From Prolixibacteraceae bacterium (GTDB lineage: Bacteria; Bacteroidota; Bacteroidia; Bacteroidales; Prolixibacteraceae): a stretch of DNA of 28,097 bases. This document shows positions 1 to 8,108 of the stretch, piece after piece. A program made the position numbers and the translations under genes. Positions within the stretch are counted from its first letter, which is position 1. Each line of letters begins with the position of its first letter. The stretch lies in contig DMFR01000299.1 of assembly GCA_003450125.1 (NCBI GenBank), positions 2,567-30,663 on the forward strand, read 5' to 3'. Under the pieces are notes generated by a model that searched no databases, was not told the DNA's origin, and was given only the letters and a program-made list of their open reading frames with translations.

Positions 1-184
1 ACACAGATAGTACTCAGATAGCATTAATTTATCCCCTCTTAAAACCGGAGAGAATAGGAAGAGGGTAAGGGGAGAAAAAAGGGCGGGAATGAAAGGAAAA
101 ATGAGATGGAAAGAGATAAAAGTATGTTTGGCATGTTAGGAATGAAATGCCGCTGGCAACTAGCTACTGGTGAGTTGAACCTTG

Positions 185-348
185 ATCGGTGCGTCTTTGC
201 GAGTGGAAAGCTATTTTGAATAGCCACAATGCAGCAATGACAGAGAATATTTTGCATCTTTCATCAGAGCAATGGCTTCCATCAGGGCGTCATTGCGAGA
301 GGGAAGCTATTTTGAATAGCCACAATGGGGGTATGACAGTGAATATTT
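185..348. repeat. two direct copies of a 68-nt REP-like palindromic unit
   Basis: Positions 185-252 and 281-348 align without gaps with about 10 differences in 68. Each unit has an internal hairpin, GCTATT-TTG-AATAGC, flanked by a GCGTC(A/T)TTGCGAG start and a (A/T)ATGACAG end, which makes the whole unit an imperfect palindrome. This is the general form of dispersed REP-type elements. A copy number elsewhere in the genome cannot be seen from here. Confidence 0.75.
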
Positions 349-406
349 AGGATACTATGGAATTTCTTTTTATACAGTCATTGGGAAAAAGTCAATCATT
401 GGGATA

Positions 407-582
407 TTAAAAACCTTATCATTATTAATTTAACCTTAGTAACTTTTGGCTAACCCATCAGCTTAACCTTATTTACCTTTAAACTGATGAAGATATAAAT
501 CACTATGCATAAGGTAAATAAGGTTAGGTTCAGGGGTTTATCAATGTTACTAAGGTTAAATTAATAAAGATAAGGTTTTTAA
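407..582. repeat. large inverted repeat, 37-nt arms plus nested 16-nt arms
   Basis: The outer arms 407-443 and 546-582 are complementary over 37 nt with one mismatch. Inside them a second pair, TAACCTTATTTACCTT at 464-479 and its complement at 511-526, is perfect. The word AACCTTA recurs in both arms, so the structure is repeat-built. There is no T-run and no adjacent gene end, so it is not a simple terminator. Confidence 0.85.
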
Positions 583-650
583 GAATTAAGTGACATTTCA
601 TGATTTGATATCTAAATCATTGCGGCTAATATTCAATAGCATATAAAATC

Positions 651-733
651 TGTCATTGGCAGGAACGAAGCAATCCCTTCAAATAGTTTATAATCTAACA
701 TTAAAATAGATTGCTTCGTTCCTCGCAATGACG
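651..733. repeat. inverted repeat with GATTGCTTCGTTCC arms
   Basis: Positions 651-675 and 709-733 form 25-nt arms with three mismatches. The right arm reads GATTGCTTCGTTCCTCGCAA followed by TGACG. A related unit follows at 798-869. The pattern of a TCATTGCGAGGAACGAAGCAATC-like word in both orientations is that of a mobile palindromic element rather than a gene. Confidence 0.8.
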
Positions 734-797
734 GCCTGATAGAGATGGAGCATACAAACAAAGGCTTTTGTTTAATATATAATAAGATACAAAATCG

Positions 798-869
798 GTC
801 ACCAGCAGGAAGGAAGTAATCTGTAAGCATTTAATGGACAATAGATTACTTCGTTCCGATCTCAATGAC
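798..869. repeat. degenerate second copy of the 651-733 hairpin
   Basis: GGAAGGAAGTAATCT on the left (to about 822) pairs with AGATTACTTCGTTCC on the right (from 843), and the outer ends echo the TCATTG/CAATGA ends of the unit at 651-733. The arms differ more from each other than in the first copy, so it looks like an older or diverged copy. Confidence 0.6.
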
Positions 870-940
870 AACACTGATTGAGGTTCCCAATAAATACATG
901 ATAGATTTAGTCAAAATAGCAGATACACGATTCCAGGCCA

Positions 941-3100
941 TCAGGCCAGGTCAAGGGCCACGATTTCGTGGTCGGTGATCCGGGGAACGGATACGGTGAT
1001 CTTTCCTTCAAGGATTTCAAAATTAAGCTTTTGATTGCTGATCAACAGTTTAACACCCTTTACCTTTATTCCCTCTGGAATCTGGATACTTACCTTTGCA
1101 TCGACCGGGATCAGTTCACGGAAAGGGCCTTTGAGCATCATGGGGTTGGTAAAATTCACCAGATGGACGGTCATGGAGTCCTTTTGCCTCCAAACGGTGA
1201 CATCAATGATCCCCGGTCCTTTTACCTCAACGATCGGCTGTTCATTGAGCGCCCAAAGGACGGTATTGCGGATCAACTTGCTGTGGTCCTGGGACATGAT
1301 CTGCCAGAAGGCACGGTCAATGTCACCGGGAAAGTAAGCTACCCTTCCTTTGCCTACTTCACGCAGGTACAACTCACGGGTATGGGTTTCCGGCTCACGG
1401 GGATAAACATCCTCCATGGGCAAATCAGGATAGGTGGAAATCAGGGTAACGGGTTCCGGAAATTCAGTTTGGGGAACAACTTTGACCTGGTAAGTGGTAT
1501 TGATGATCCGGAAGGCATCCTCCAATTCCCTGAGCACGGGATGGAATTCATGAGTCACAGGGTTCCCTTTCAGGCGCAGATAACTGTTCTGAAGTGGGCC
1601 TTCCACCTGACCGCTGTATGAAACGCCCAGGAGGTCCTTCAGTCCGAAATCTGCTCTTGGCTTTCCTTCCTCATCATAAAGGGAAGTTTCAAAGGTGACT
1701 ACAATACTTCCTCCCCCCTCGACAAAGCTTTTAATCTGGTTGCACTGAACATCGGAAAGGGAGTAGATATTGGGGAGAACCAACAGCTTGAAAGGCTTCA
1801 GATGTTCCTCATCGAGCAGGCTGGCATTGACCATTTCAAACGGGACGCGGTTTTCCACAAGGGCATGGTACATCCCCGATGCATGATCACCACTTTTCTG
1901 CTGCCATGGTTTCAATCCGTAAACAGGTTCCTGCTCAGAGAAGACCATACCCACACGTGCTATGGGAGCGGTATTTCGAAGGTAGCGCTCATTGCGGTAT
2001 AGATCCTGATAGATTTTATCCACTGTATCGAGCCAGCGCCGGTCATAGAGAACACCGGAGAATTTGGTGAACCAGGGCCTCATGCCATTGGCAGTTCCTT
2101 CGGCCACCCACACCCTGATCTCTGCCTCACTCTGTACCGAATCCTTCCAGCGGTATTGTTCTTCAACCCCCACACTGAAGATACCGCCCAGCGGCTTCAT
2201 ACCGATGGAGGCCCTCAATTCCTTGGCCACCTTGCCGTTCGACCACGGGGGAATAGCTCCACTCCTTGCCTGATGATCGGTAAAAACAATATCAGAAAGC
2301 TTACCTGTAATGACCTTATCAGGAAACCCATTGGGGATAAAGCGAGAAGTAGATTTTTGTTTTCGGATGATACCATCCCACAATACCCAAAGTTCTTTAA
2401 GTCGTAAAGTATTCCATTCATTCCATTTCAACCATGAAGGATCAAAGTGGTTGGAGGAACGGGGAAGTTCCATTCCTGAGAAGGCTTTGAAGTTGCGGGT
2501 GCAATGCTCGCAATAACAGATTCCATGCCCTGCCCAACGGTTGGAAAAGATACCGTCAGGAGCATATCGTTCCATGATCTCCCGGTGTATTTGGCTCATG
2601 AATTCAAAATTGTAAGGCCCCAGGGCACAAGTCACCCATAGATCAGGATTGGCCCAATGGCGACGCTTTTCACCATTGGCAGTTACGGCAATCCAGTCAG
2701 GATGGGCATCCATGACATCCTGCCTAGCAGCATGGGGATCGGTTCTGGCCATAATGGACATATCCATCTTACGGCAGCCCTTTACCAGATAACCGAAGGG
2801 ATCAGAGTCTTCCAACCAGTTGCTGCGATGATGCAGAGGCACATCGGTAGGATAATAGGCTACAATACCTCCAGCACTCAGGCAGGCGGCATCGGCATGA
2901 ACCTTCTTAAAATAACTCAACCAGAAATCCGGATCAAACTGTCCGGGATCATTCTCTACAAGAGTTAATTGGGCCCAACGCATGGGACGATCATACCAGG
3001 TATTGTTCTCTTCACCCATGGAAGCCGCCATTGTGGGTAAGCCCATCATTGCAAAGGTAGTTCCAATGCCCGTAGTCCTTATGAATTGCCTTCTCTTCAT
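941..3100 (-). CDS. Tat-exported GHL6-like glycoside hydrolase-type protein (copy 1)
   Basis: Probable carbohydrate-active enzyme exported by the Tat system; substrate unknown. I start it at the ATG whose complement is 3098-3100, because the protein then opens with MKRRQFIRTTG, a twin-arginine signal; an upstream ATG at 3127 would only add nine residues. In this numbering (719 aa), residues about 35-330 look like a (beta/alpha)8 barrel of the hypothetical glycosyl hydrolase 6 type, with IVAYYPTDVPLHH, ARTDPHA and a CYCEHC cysteine cluster at about 195-200. Residues about 380-600 resemble the GATase-like beta-galactosidase trimerisation fold (LLVLPNIYSLSD, VEGGGSIVV), followed by a beta-rich C-terminal domain. 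It is a clear paralogue of the 5554-7902 gene, but where that one has an Asp before the conserved N-x-W this copy has Ser (S186). It follows the enolase-type gene on the same strand, separated by a large hairpin. Confidence 0.8.
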   Translation of the reverse strand: MKRRQFIRTTGIGTTFAMMGLPTMAASMGEENNTWYDRPMRWAQLTLVENDPGQFDPDFWLSYFKKVHADAACLSAGGIVAYYPTDVPLHHRSNWLEDSDPFGYLVKGCRKMDMSIMARTDPHAARQDVMDAHPDWIAVTANGEKRRHWANPDLWVTCALGPYNFEFMSQIHREIMERYAPDGIFSNRWAGHGICYCEHCTRNFKAFSGMELPRSSNHFDPSWLKWNEWNTLRLKELWVLWDGIIRKQKSTSRFIPNGFPDKVITGKLSDIVFTDHQARSGAIPPWSNGKVAKELRASIGMKPLGGIFSVGVEEQYRWKDSVQSEAEIRVWVAEGTANGMRPWFTKFSGVLYDRRWLDTVDKIYQDLYRNERYLRNTAPIARVGMVFSEQEPVYGLKPWQQKSGDHASGMYHALVENRVPFEMVNASLLDEEHLKPFKLLVLPNIYSLSDVQCNQIKSFVEGGGSIVVTFETSLYDEEGKPRADFGLKDLLGVSYSGQVEGPLQNSYLRLKGNPVTHEFHPVLRELEDAFRIINTTYQVKVVPQTEFPEPVTLISTYPDLPMEDVYPREPETHTRELYLREVGKGRVAYFPGDIDRAFWQIMSQDHSKLIRNTVLWALNEQPIVEVKGPGIIDVTVWRQKDSMTVHLVNFTNPMMLKGPFRELIPVDAKVSIQIPEGIKVKGVKLLISNQKLNFEILEGKITVSVPRITDHEIVALDLA

Positions 3101-3122
3101 TATTTTTAAATTTAAACACGTA

Positions 3123-3230
3123 GACACATAGAAAAATTATTCACCACAGATTACTCAGATTGACTCAGATAAAAAAAGATTAATTGGAGTAGATCTGTGT
3201 AATCAGTGGTGAATAATTTTTCTATGTGTC
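3123..3230. repeat. inverted repeat, 38-nt arms, TTCACCACAGATTAC family
   Basis: Arms 3123-3160 and 3193-3230 pair over 38 nt with two mismatches. The core TTCACCACAGATTACTCAGAT also occurs in the palindrome at 11403-11577. It lies between two minus-strand genes: downstream of the enolase-type gene and directly upstream of the start at 3100. It could therefore sit in the leader of copy 1, or end the upstream transcript. There is no clean T-run next to the stem. Confidence 0.85.
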
Positions 3231-3294
3231 CTATGTGTCTATGTGGTTATTTTTCATTTTTAAACCTATTGTGATGGTAAATTCTCTGACAGAA

Positions 3295-4584
3295 TTATCC
3301 TTTCACCAGTTGATGCTTCCTGATAAAATCAGGGTCGATATCTACTCCTGAACCGGGTCCTGTAGGGACTTGAATCATCCCATCCTCAACAGCCAAAGGA
3401 GATGTTTTACATTCATACTGCATATCTGTTTTAAGACCCTTGAACTCATGGTATGGAAGGGCATTGGGAAGGGCAGACACAAAATGGATCATGTACAGGA
3501 ATCCAAGTCCTCCGCCTGTCATGTGGGGTGTACATTGTTTACCCATGGCATGGGCCATAAGGGCTACCTTGCGGGAGCGGATCATTCCTCCGAAGTAATA
3601 GAAATCGGGTTGAACAATCTGAAGGGCATTATTGGCAATGAGCCACCTAAACCCATGAAGACTGTATTCCTGTTCTCCCCCTGCAATGGGAATGGTAAGA
3701 GCATCGGCTACCTGTTTGGTTTCTTCATACCAGTCAAAAGCAACAGGCTCTTCAAAAAACTCAAAGTTATACTCCTGGAGCAGTTTACCCACACGGATGG
3801 CTTCCTCTACGGAATAAAAGCCATTGGAATCGCCATATAAAACCATCTTATCCCCAAAGGTCTTGCGAACAAGGGGAATGATCTCCTCTGTCCTTCCCTT
3901 AGGGCCGACAGCATACATGTCTTCAGTTGTGAACATGAGACCACCAACCTTAATCTTAAGGGCCTTGGCATTGTACTCCTCAACATCTCTAATGATTAAA
4001 TCCATGGACTCAGCCACAGACTTCTCCCGATATTCAGTAGCCTGGTAAACGGATACCTTGGGATGCTGGATATCGCCTATCAACTGACCAATGGACTTTT
4101 GGGCAATACGTCCCATCATATCCAGGATAGCGAATTCAATGGTGGCCAAAGGGACACCAAGTGCCATTCCGCTTAAACGGAAATTAAGCTTGTAGGTATA
4201 TACTTTTTCAATGATCAGATCAAGTTCACGGGCATCCTTCCCAATGAAAAAAGGCTGGAGCAGATTGGTAAAGATCGGATACAGCGAAGGCAGTTGTCCG
4301 GGATGACCCACTGATATACCTTCAGCCCCATCTTTTGATCTTACCCGGCAAAGAAAGCTATCCTTAAAGCGGAGCAGTTCAAGTGTTTCAATGATTACAG
4401 GATGGGGGAAGAACTCTTTTTTAAATACAGGTTGTTGAAGGATTTCATCCAGTTTGGAGTACTTAAGGCTAAGGTTTTCAGCAGTCGATTGTGTGATTCC
4501 TGATCCCTGGGAGGTTAAGGGCAATGCGGCAGCTAGTCCACCTGCAAGAGCCGTTCCTATAAATTGACGTCGGTTGGTTTGCAT
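3295..4584 (-). CDS. Tat-exported enolase-superfamily (mandelate racemase-like) enzyme
   Basis: Likely abstracts the alpha-proton of a carboxylate sugar acid, giving dehydration or epimerisation; the substrate cannot be read from sequence. The 429-residue protein begins MQTNRRQFIGTALAGG, a Tat signal. The N-terminal capping domain (about 55-170) is followed by the barrel with all expected sites in order: K210-x-K212 (ALKIKVGG), metal ligands D252 (YGDSNG), E278 (FFEEPV) and E304 (GGEQEY), then D327 (VQPD) and H354 (CTPHMTGG). The Lys/His pair places it with the mandelate racemase-type subgroup rather than enolase. Such enzymes are usually cytoplasmic, so export is notable, though Tat-tagged members are common in Bacteroidetes. 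It lies between two GHL6-like genes on the same strand, which suggests a joint role in sugar-acid breakdown. Confidence 0.88.
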   Translation of the reverse strand: MQTNRRQFIGTALAGGLAAALPLTSQGSGITQSTAENLSLKYSKLDEILQQPVFKKEFFPHPVIIETLELLRFKDSFLCRVRSKDGAEGISVGHPGQLPSLYPIFTNLLQPFFIGKDARELDLIIEKVYTYKLNFRLSGMALGVPLATIEFAILDMMGRIAQKSIGQLIGDIQHPKVSVYQATEYREKSVAESMDLIIRDVEEYNAKALKIKVGGLMFTTEDMYAVGPKGRTEEIIPLVRKTFGDKMVLYGDSNGFYSVEEAIRVGKLLQEYNFEFFEEPVAFDWYEETKQVADALTIPIAGGEQEYSLHGFRWLIANNALQIVQPDFYYFGGMIRSRKVALMAHAMGKQCTPHMTGGGLGFLYMIHFVSALPNALPYHEFKGLKTDMQYECKTSPLAVEDGMIQVPTGPGSGVDIDPDFIRKHQLVKG

Positions 4585-4721
4585 ATCGGTTAGGTCTTTA
4601 ACAGGAGTGAAGGTACAAATTTTTATTCTACAAAGGTCAGTGGTCAGAATAAAGAAAATGCATCAAATATCGCTATCTATTATCCAAATAAAATACACTT
4701 CAAAGCAAACTATTCTTGATT

Positions 4722-4755
4722 TTTGTTTGCTTTTAGGATATATTTACTAACTTTA
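4722..4755 (+). promoter_or_regulatory. putative promoter of the toxin-antitoxin pair
   Basis: TAACTTTA (4748-4755) matches the Bacteroidetes -7 element TAnnTTTG except for the last base. TTTG words at 4722-4725 and 4726-4729 lie 22 and 18 nt upstream, close to the usual -33 spacing. The start codon at 4776 is 20 nt downstream. Confidence 0.5.
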
Positions 4756-4775
4756 CATCAACAATTTGCTAAGCC

Positions 4776-5111
4776 ATGAAAGACATTAAAGTGACTTTAC
4801 TTGATGAAGCAGTTGAATTTACAGGGACACTTTCTGAAAAACAAATGATTAAAGTGTTCTACAATATTGAATTAATCAAATCGGGTTTTGTATCTGTTGA
4901 AATTCTAAAGAAACTTAACAGCGATATTTGGGAAATTAGAACCGTTAGTCTAGGTGCAGGAATAAGGATGTTTGCATTTTGGAGCAAACTTGAAAAATCA
5001 AAGCTAATATGCACCCATGGGATCATTAAAAAAACCAGCAAGGTTTCTATAAAAGAAATTGAAAAAGCGGTTGGAATAATGAACAACTATTATAAAAATA
5101 AAATACGATGA
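4776..5111 (+). CDS. higB: HigB/RelE-type toxin (phage Gp49-like family)
   Basis: Small basic protein of 111 residues, consistent with a ribosome-associated mRNA interferase of the RelE/HigB superfamily. The sequence has the expected layout: an N-terminal helical part (SEKQMIKVFYNIELIKSG), then strands with LNSDIWEIRTVSLGAGIRMFAFW and HGIIKKTSKVSIKEIEKA near the C-terminus. These resemble the 'WELR...RVfyf...HgF.KKtqKtP..ei..A' pattern of the family. The stop codon overlaps the next start by four bases (ATGA), so the antitoxin is translationally coupled and the toxin comes first, as in HigBA systems. It is on the plus strand inside an otherwise minus-strand catabolic cluster. Confidence 0.82.
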   Translation: MKDIKVTLLDEAVEFTGTLSEKQMIKVFYNIELIKSGFVSVEILKKLNSDIWEIRTVSLGAGIRMFAFWSKLEKSKLICTHGIIKKTSKVSIKEIEKAVGIMNNYYKNKIR

Positions 5112-5419
5112 AAGAGCTTTCATTTGAAGAGGTAAAAACGTTGAGACTTGGGCAAATCGGGACACCGGCGAGGGATCAATATGAATTAGAAGCAGAAGCA
5201 ATCATCCTTGCAGCAAAAATCAAACAGGCACGAAAGCAAAAAGGCATGAATCAGGATGAATTAGGGGTTCTGATAGGGGTTAAAAAATCGCAGATCAGCA
5301 AGATAGAATCAAACCCACAAGACATGAAGTTAAGCACCATCATGCGGATTGTAAAAGCACTGGACTTGGAGATAGTGCTTGAATCCGGAGGAATTAAGGT
5401 TAAAAGCGTTTTGGTATAA
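5108..5419 (+). CDS. higA: HigA-type antitoxin with XRE helix-turn-helix
   Basis: The 103-residue partner of the upstream toxin is expected to bind and neutralise it and to repress the shared promoter. Residues about 36-92 form a Cro/CI-type helix-turn-helix: IKQARKQKGMNQDELGVLIG, then KKSQISKIESNP and MRIVKALDLEIVL. The N-terminal 35 residues (RLGQIGTPARDQYELEAEA) are the segment that in this family often contacts the toxin. It overlaps the toxin gene by four bases. The next gene is convergent and starts (its stop) at 5554; the 134 bp between show no clear feature. Confidence 0.85.
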   Translation: MKELSFEEVKTLRLGQIGTPARDQYELEAEAIILAAKIKQARKQKGMNQDELGVLIGVKKSQISKIESNPQDMKLSTIMRIVKALDLEIVLESGGIKVKSVLV

Positions 5420-5553
5420 ACGAATATGTGGGCAGGAGTAATTTTTCTAATCAATCTGCACCATAATTCTAATCATATATTGCATCTTAATATTACTGAT
5501 TTTCAACAAATAAACATTGCCAATTTGATTGTATAAATCAATCCTCAGCTAGA

Positions 5554-7902
5554 TTAACTTACCACTACAACCTCATGATCCAAAATTGAATTAACTGTAA
5601 ACTCAACCCATCCCTTCTCCACCTTACAGGAAGCCTTTTGATCCGATACCAGCAATTGCACTCCTCTACCCCTTACATCCTCCGGCAATTGAACACTTAC
5701 CTTTATGGGACCCACAGGAATATATTCATCTATCGGTTGTCTCCATGTACCTGCACTTGTCAGGTTTACAATGTGCAATACCAACCGCCCGTGTTGTTTG
5801 TACAGATGGCAATCCAAAAGACCTTTGCCTTCAACAGTCAGTGGAATCTCCCCTTTTGAGGCCCAACGGATGGCGTTTGCCAACAGATTACCATGATCGG
5901 GAAGGTTATATCTTCCAAACTGTCTATCGAAATCTGCAGGTATAAAAACAATCCTGCTTCCCGATGGATTTGTATTTAGAATGATGCCATGGATATCTGT
6001 TTTGGGTGTTCTCATCCAGGATGTTTCAGGAGGATAGATTGGAAACGAAGGGATGAAGGTCATTATCACTTCTGTTCCTGCATCTAACCTTAGTGCATCA
6101 AGCATTCCTCCAAAGGGAAGGATGTCAGTCTCTTCAAAACCCTGAAGGATGGGATGTCGTTTGCCTGTAACAGGAGGTTCTGTGCCATTCTTTGGTCCAT
6201 CAACCTGTGCGCGTAACTCAGGTGATAGCCGAAGGTAGGTATGCAACGTATCCCCTGCCCTTTTAAGACGAGCCTCTTCTGTCAGGTTCTTATTGGAGTC
6301 CATCACATGAGCGCCAAAAAGATCCCCAAGGGCATAATCTGAACGCTGGTCTCCCCATTCATTGAACAGACTGCTCTCCCCTGTGGCTATAAGACTACCG
6401 CCATTCTTCACAAAGCGTTTTATACTGGCTACCTGATCATCAGTCATAACCCCCACGTTTGGTAAAATCAATACCGAGAACTGATGGGCATCCCGGTCAA
6501 TGTGATCAGCATGAACAGGCAGATAAGGTATTCGTGCCCGCATAAGGGCTTGCGTCATTCCTCTCCAGGGAAGTTCAACCAGCTGCTCTGTGGCATCATG
6601 GCCGTAGAAATCCATGTTCTGTTGCGACCATACTACCCCCACAGAAGCCACAGGTAGCCGGTTGATGAGATATTGTTCATTCCTCTTGTGCCAATTGAAG
6701 ATGGGAGCTGCCGTATGATACATTCTTCGATCCTCATGGTAGGCCCCCACATGATGCCACCAGGGCTGAATACCACCAGCCATGCCATCAATCATCCACA
6801 TCTGTGCTTCAGGCAGAGGCTTGGAGGAAAGGCGAAAGGTAGGTCTTCCCATCTGGTACATGGCCATACTTTCAGGAATCAGCTTGTCCCATCCCAAAAG
6901 ACCATGGATCAACTTGCCGGAAGTGCCGTTTTGCTGAAAACCATCCGCATCACTACGGGCCTGAGAGTCAAGCATAATGATGTCAGCCCGTTTGCAAATC
7001 TCCTTATAATCCCGAAAGCTTTTACTTTGGCCACTGATAGAGCCAGAGTTCATCCCTGCCCATATACAGTTGGGACCCCCTGCTGTTCGGGTGGTATGGT
7101 TGAACAAATCCCATATCTCAAGTCGGCGATCATAATTCCAGCGAATCCATTCCCGGTATACTTGATCGCTCCAATTTGCTTGAATTGGAATATCTTTTCC
7201 TGTACGCTTATAAAAACTCTTTTTGCAATTCTCACAATAGCAGATTGAATCTCTACCTAGTCCGCTCCAGCTATTGTCGGTAAACCCTTCAGGATGATAT
7301 AACTCAATAATCTCACGTAAAATGGAAGGAATATGCTCGTTGTAATAAGGACTATTGACACAAGTAATGTATAAATCCCCCGCTTTGTAGGGGTTACCGG
7401 ATGCATCAATAGCAAACCAGTCGGGATGTGCCTTATAAAACTCTTCATGCGCCCGGTTGGAATCCATACGTGCAAATACAGCCAACCCATCTTCATGGGC
7501 CGCACGACAGATATCACCAAAGAGATCACGTCCTTCATTATACTGCGCCTGTTGATGAAGGGGAACTTTGCTTGGATAGTAGGCAACAATACCTCCTGCA
7601 TTGATAATTACCCCTTGGGTCTGCGTACTTTTCCAATAGTTGCGCCACCATGAGATATCATAGTTGGCAGGATCCTTTTCGGTAATGTTGGTTTGCCCCC
7701 AGCGAGTAATACGTCGGAACCAGGGAACCTCTTCACCCTGAATATTTTTGTTCGTAGGATAATTTGCTGACAGTACAAAGAGATCAGCACCTGCAACTGC
7801 AATTGCTGCAAGGGAGGTCTTCTTTAGGAAAGACCGTCGGCTTTTACCCCAACTTGAAGTTATCTCTTCGTTCTCTCTGTTTTTCAATTCCATGTTATTC
7901 AT
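5554..7902 (-). CDS. Tat-exported GHL6-like glycoside hydrolase-type protein (copy 2)
   Basis: Probable carbohydrate-active enzyme, 782 residues. A Tat signal follows a 20-residue N-terminal extension: GKSRRSFLKKTSLAAIAVAG, with the arginine pair at 22-23. An alternative start at Met4 would not change this. The barrel domain (about 60-360) has IVAYYPSKVPLHQQ, FARMDSNRAH and, at 209-226, DNSW followed by a CYCENC cluster; D209 is a candidate catalytic acid by position. Residues about 420-640 are GATase-like (VLILPNVGVMTDDQ, VKNGGSLIATGESS), then a beta-rich tail ending in SILDHEVVVVS. The whole length is collinear with the 941-3100 gene, including the tail, so the two arose by duplication. The sugar-isomerase-like gene lies 206 bp upstream on the same strand. 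Confidence 0.8.
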   Translation of the reverse strand: MNNMELKNRENEEITSSWGKSRRSFLKKTSLAAIAVAGADLFVLSANYPTNKNIQGEEVPWFRRITRWGQTNITEKDPANYDISWWRNYWKSTQTQGVIINAGGIVAYYPSKVPLHQQAQYNEGRDLFGDICRAAHEDGLAVFARMDSNRAHEEFYKAHPDWFAIDASGNPYKAGDLYITCVNSPYYNEHIPSILREIIELYHPEGFTDNSWSGLGRDSICYCENCKKSFYKRTGKDIPIQANWSDQVYREWIRWNYDRRLEIWDLFNHTTRTAGGPNCIWAGMNSGSISGQSKSFRDYKEICKRADIIMLDSQARSDADGFQQNGTSGKLIHGLLGWDKLIPESMAMYQMGRPTFRLSSKPLPEAQMWMIDGMAGGIQPWWHHVGAYHEDRRMYHTAAPIFNWHKRNEQYLINRLPVASVGVVWSQQNMDFYGHDATEQLVELPWRGMTQALMRARIPYLPVHADHIDRDAHQFSVLILPNVGVMTDDQVASIKRFVKNGGSLIATGESSLFNEWGDQRSDYALGDLFGAHVMDSNKNLTEEARLKRAGDTLHTYLRLSPELRAQVDGPKNGTEPPVTGKRHPILQGFEETDILPFGGMLDALRLDAGTEVIMTFIPSFPIYPPETSWMRTPKTDIHGIILNTNPSGSRIVFIPADFDRQFGRYNLPDHGNLLANAIRWASKGEIPLTVEGKGLLDCHLYKQHGRLVLHIVNLTSAGTWRQPIDEYIPVGPIKVSVQLPEDVRGRGVQLLVSDQKASCKVEKGWVEFTVNSILDHEVVVVS

Positions 7903-8108
7903 CAGTACGACAGTTAGTTTAGGTTGAAAGTTATATTTTAAAAAGCACTGAGGCTGTTAACCTGTTTTTGTATCCTTCTTTGTACTTATTAAAATTAAAC
8001 AGTTTATAAAGTTAAGAATATATCAAAACCAAATAGTCCAACTTGAATTAATAAAATGATGTGTTCTATGTATATTTGTTTATTAAAAAAGAATTGAAGA
8101 TTGACATT

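Larger units (their letters stand above)
1..940. other. gene-free, repeat-rich intergenic stretch
   Basis: No credible gene is visible. Short open frames on the minus strand (around 39-257 and 633-830) lie over repeat units and have low-complexity or repeat-derived translations, so they are not called. The stretch holds a purine-rich tract (about 47-120), two direct copies of a REP-like unit (185-348), a large inverted repeat (407-582) and two hairpins of the GATTGCTTCGTTCC type (651-733, 798-869). The first 15 bases recur exactly at 22951-22965. It lies downstream of the minus-strand gene that ends at 941. Confidence 0.8.

Noticed and set aside
39..830. Small minus-strand open frames at 39-257 and 633-830
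   Set aside because: They coincide with the purine-rich tract and the REP-like units, have low-complexity translations and no promoter or ribosome binding site.
968..1621. Long plus-strand open frame opposite the first glycoside hydrolase-like gene
   Set aside because: It is antisense to a well-supported gene, and its translation shows no domain pattern. Such shadows also occur opposite 5554-7902, 14043-14753 and 19444-19820.
3101..3127. Upstream start codon for copy 1 of the GHL6-like gene
   Set aside because: It would place nine residues before the twin-arginine signal, and the ATG at 3100 gives a standard Tat start.
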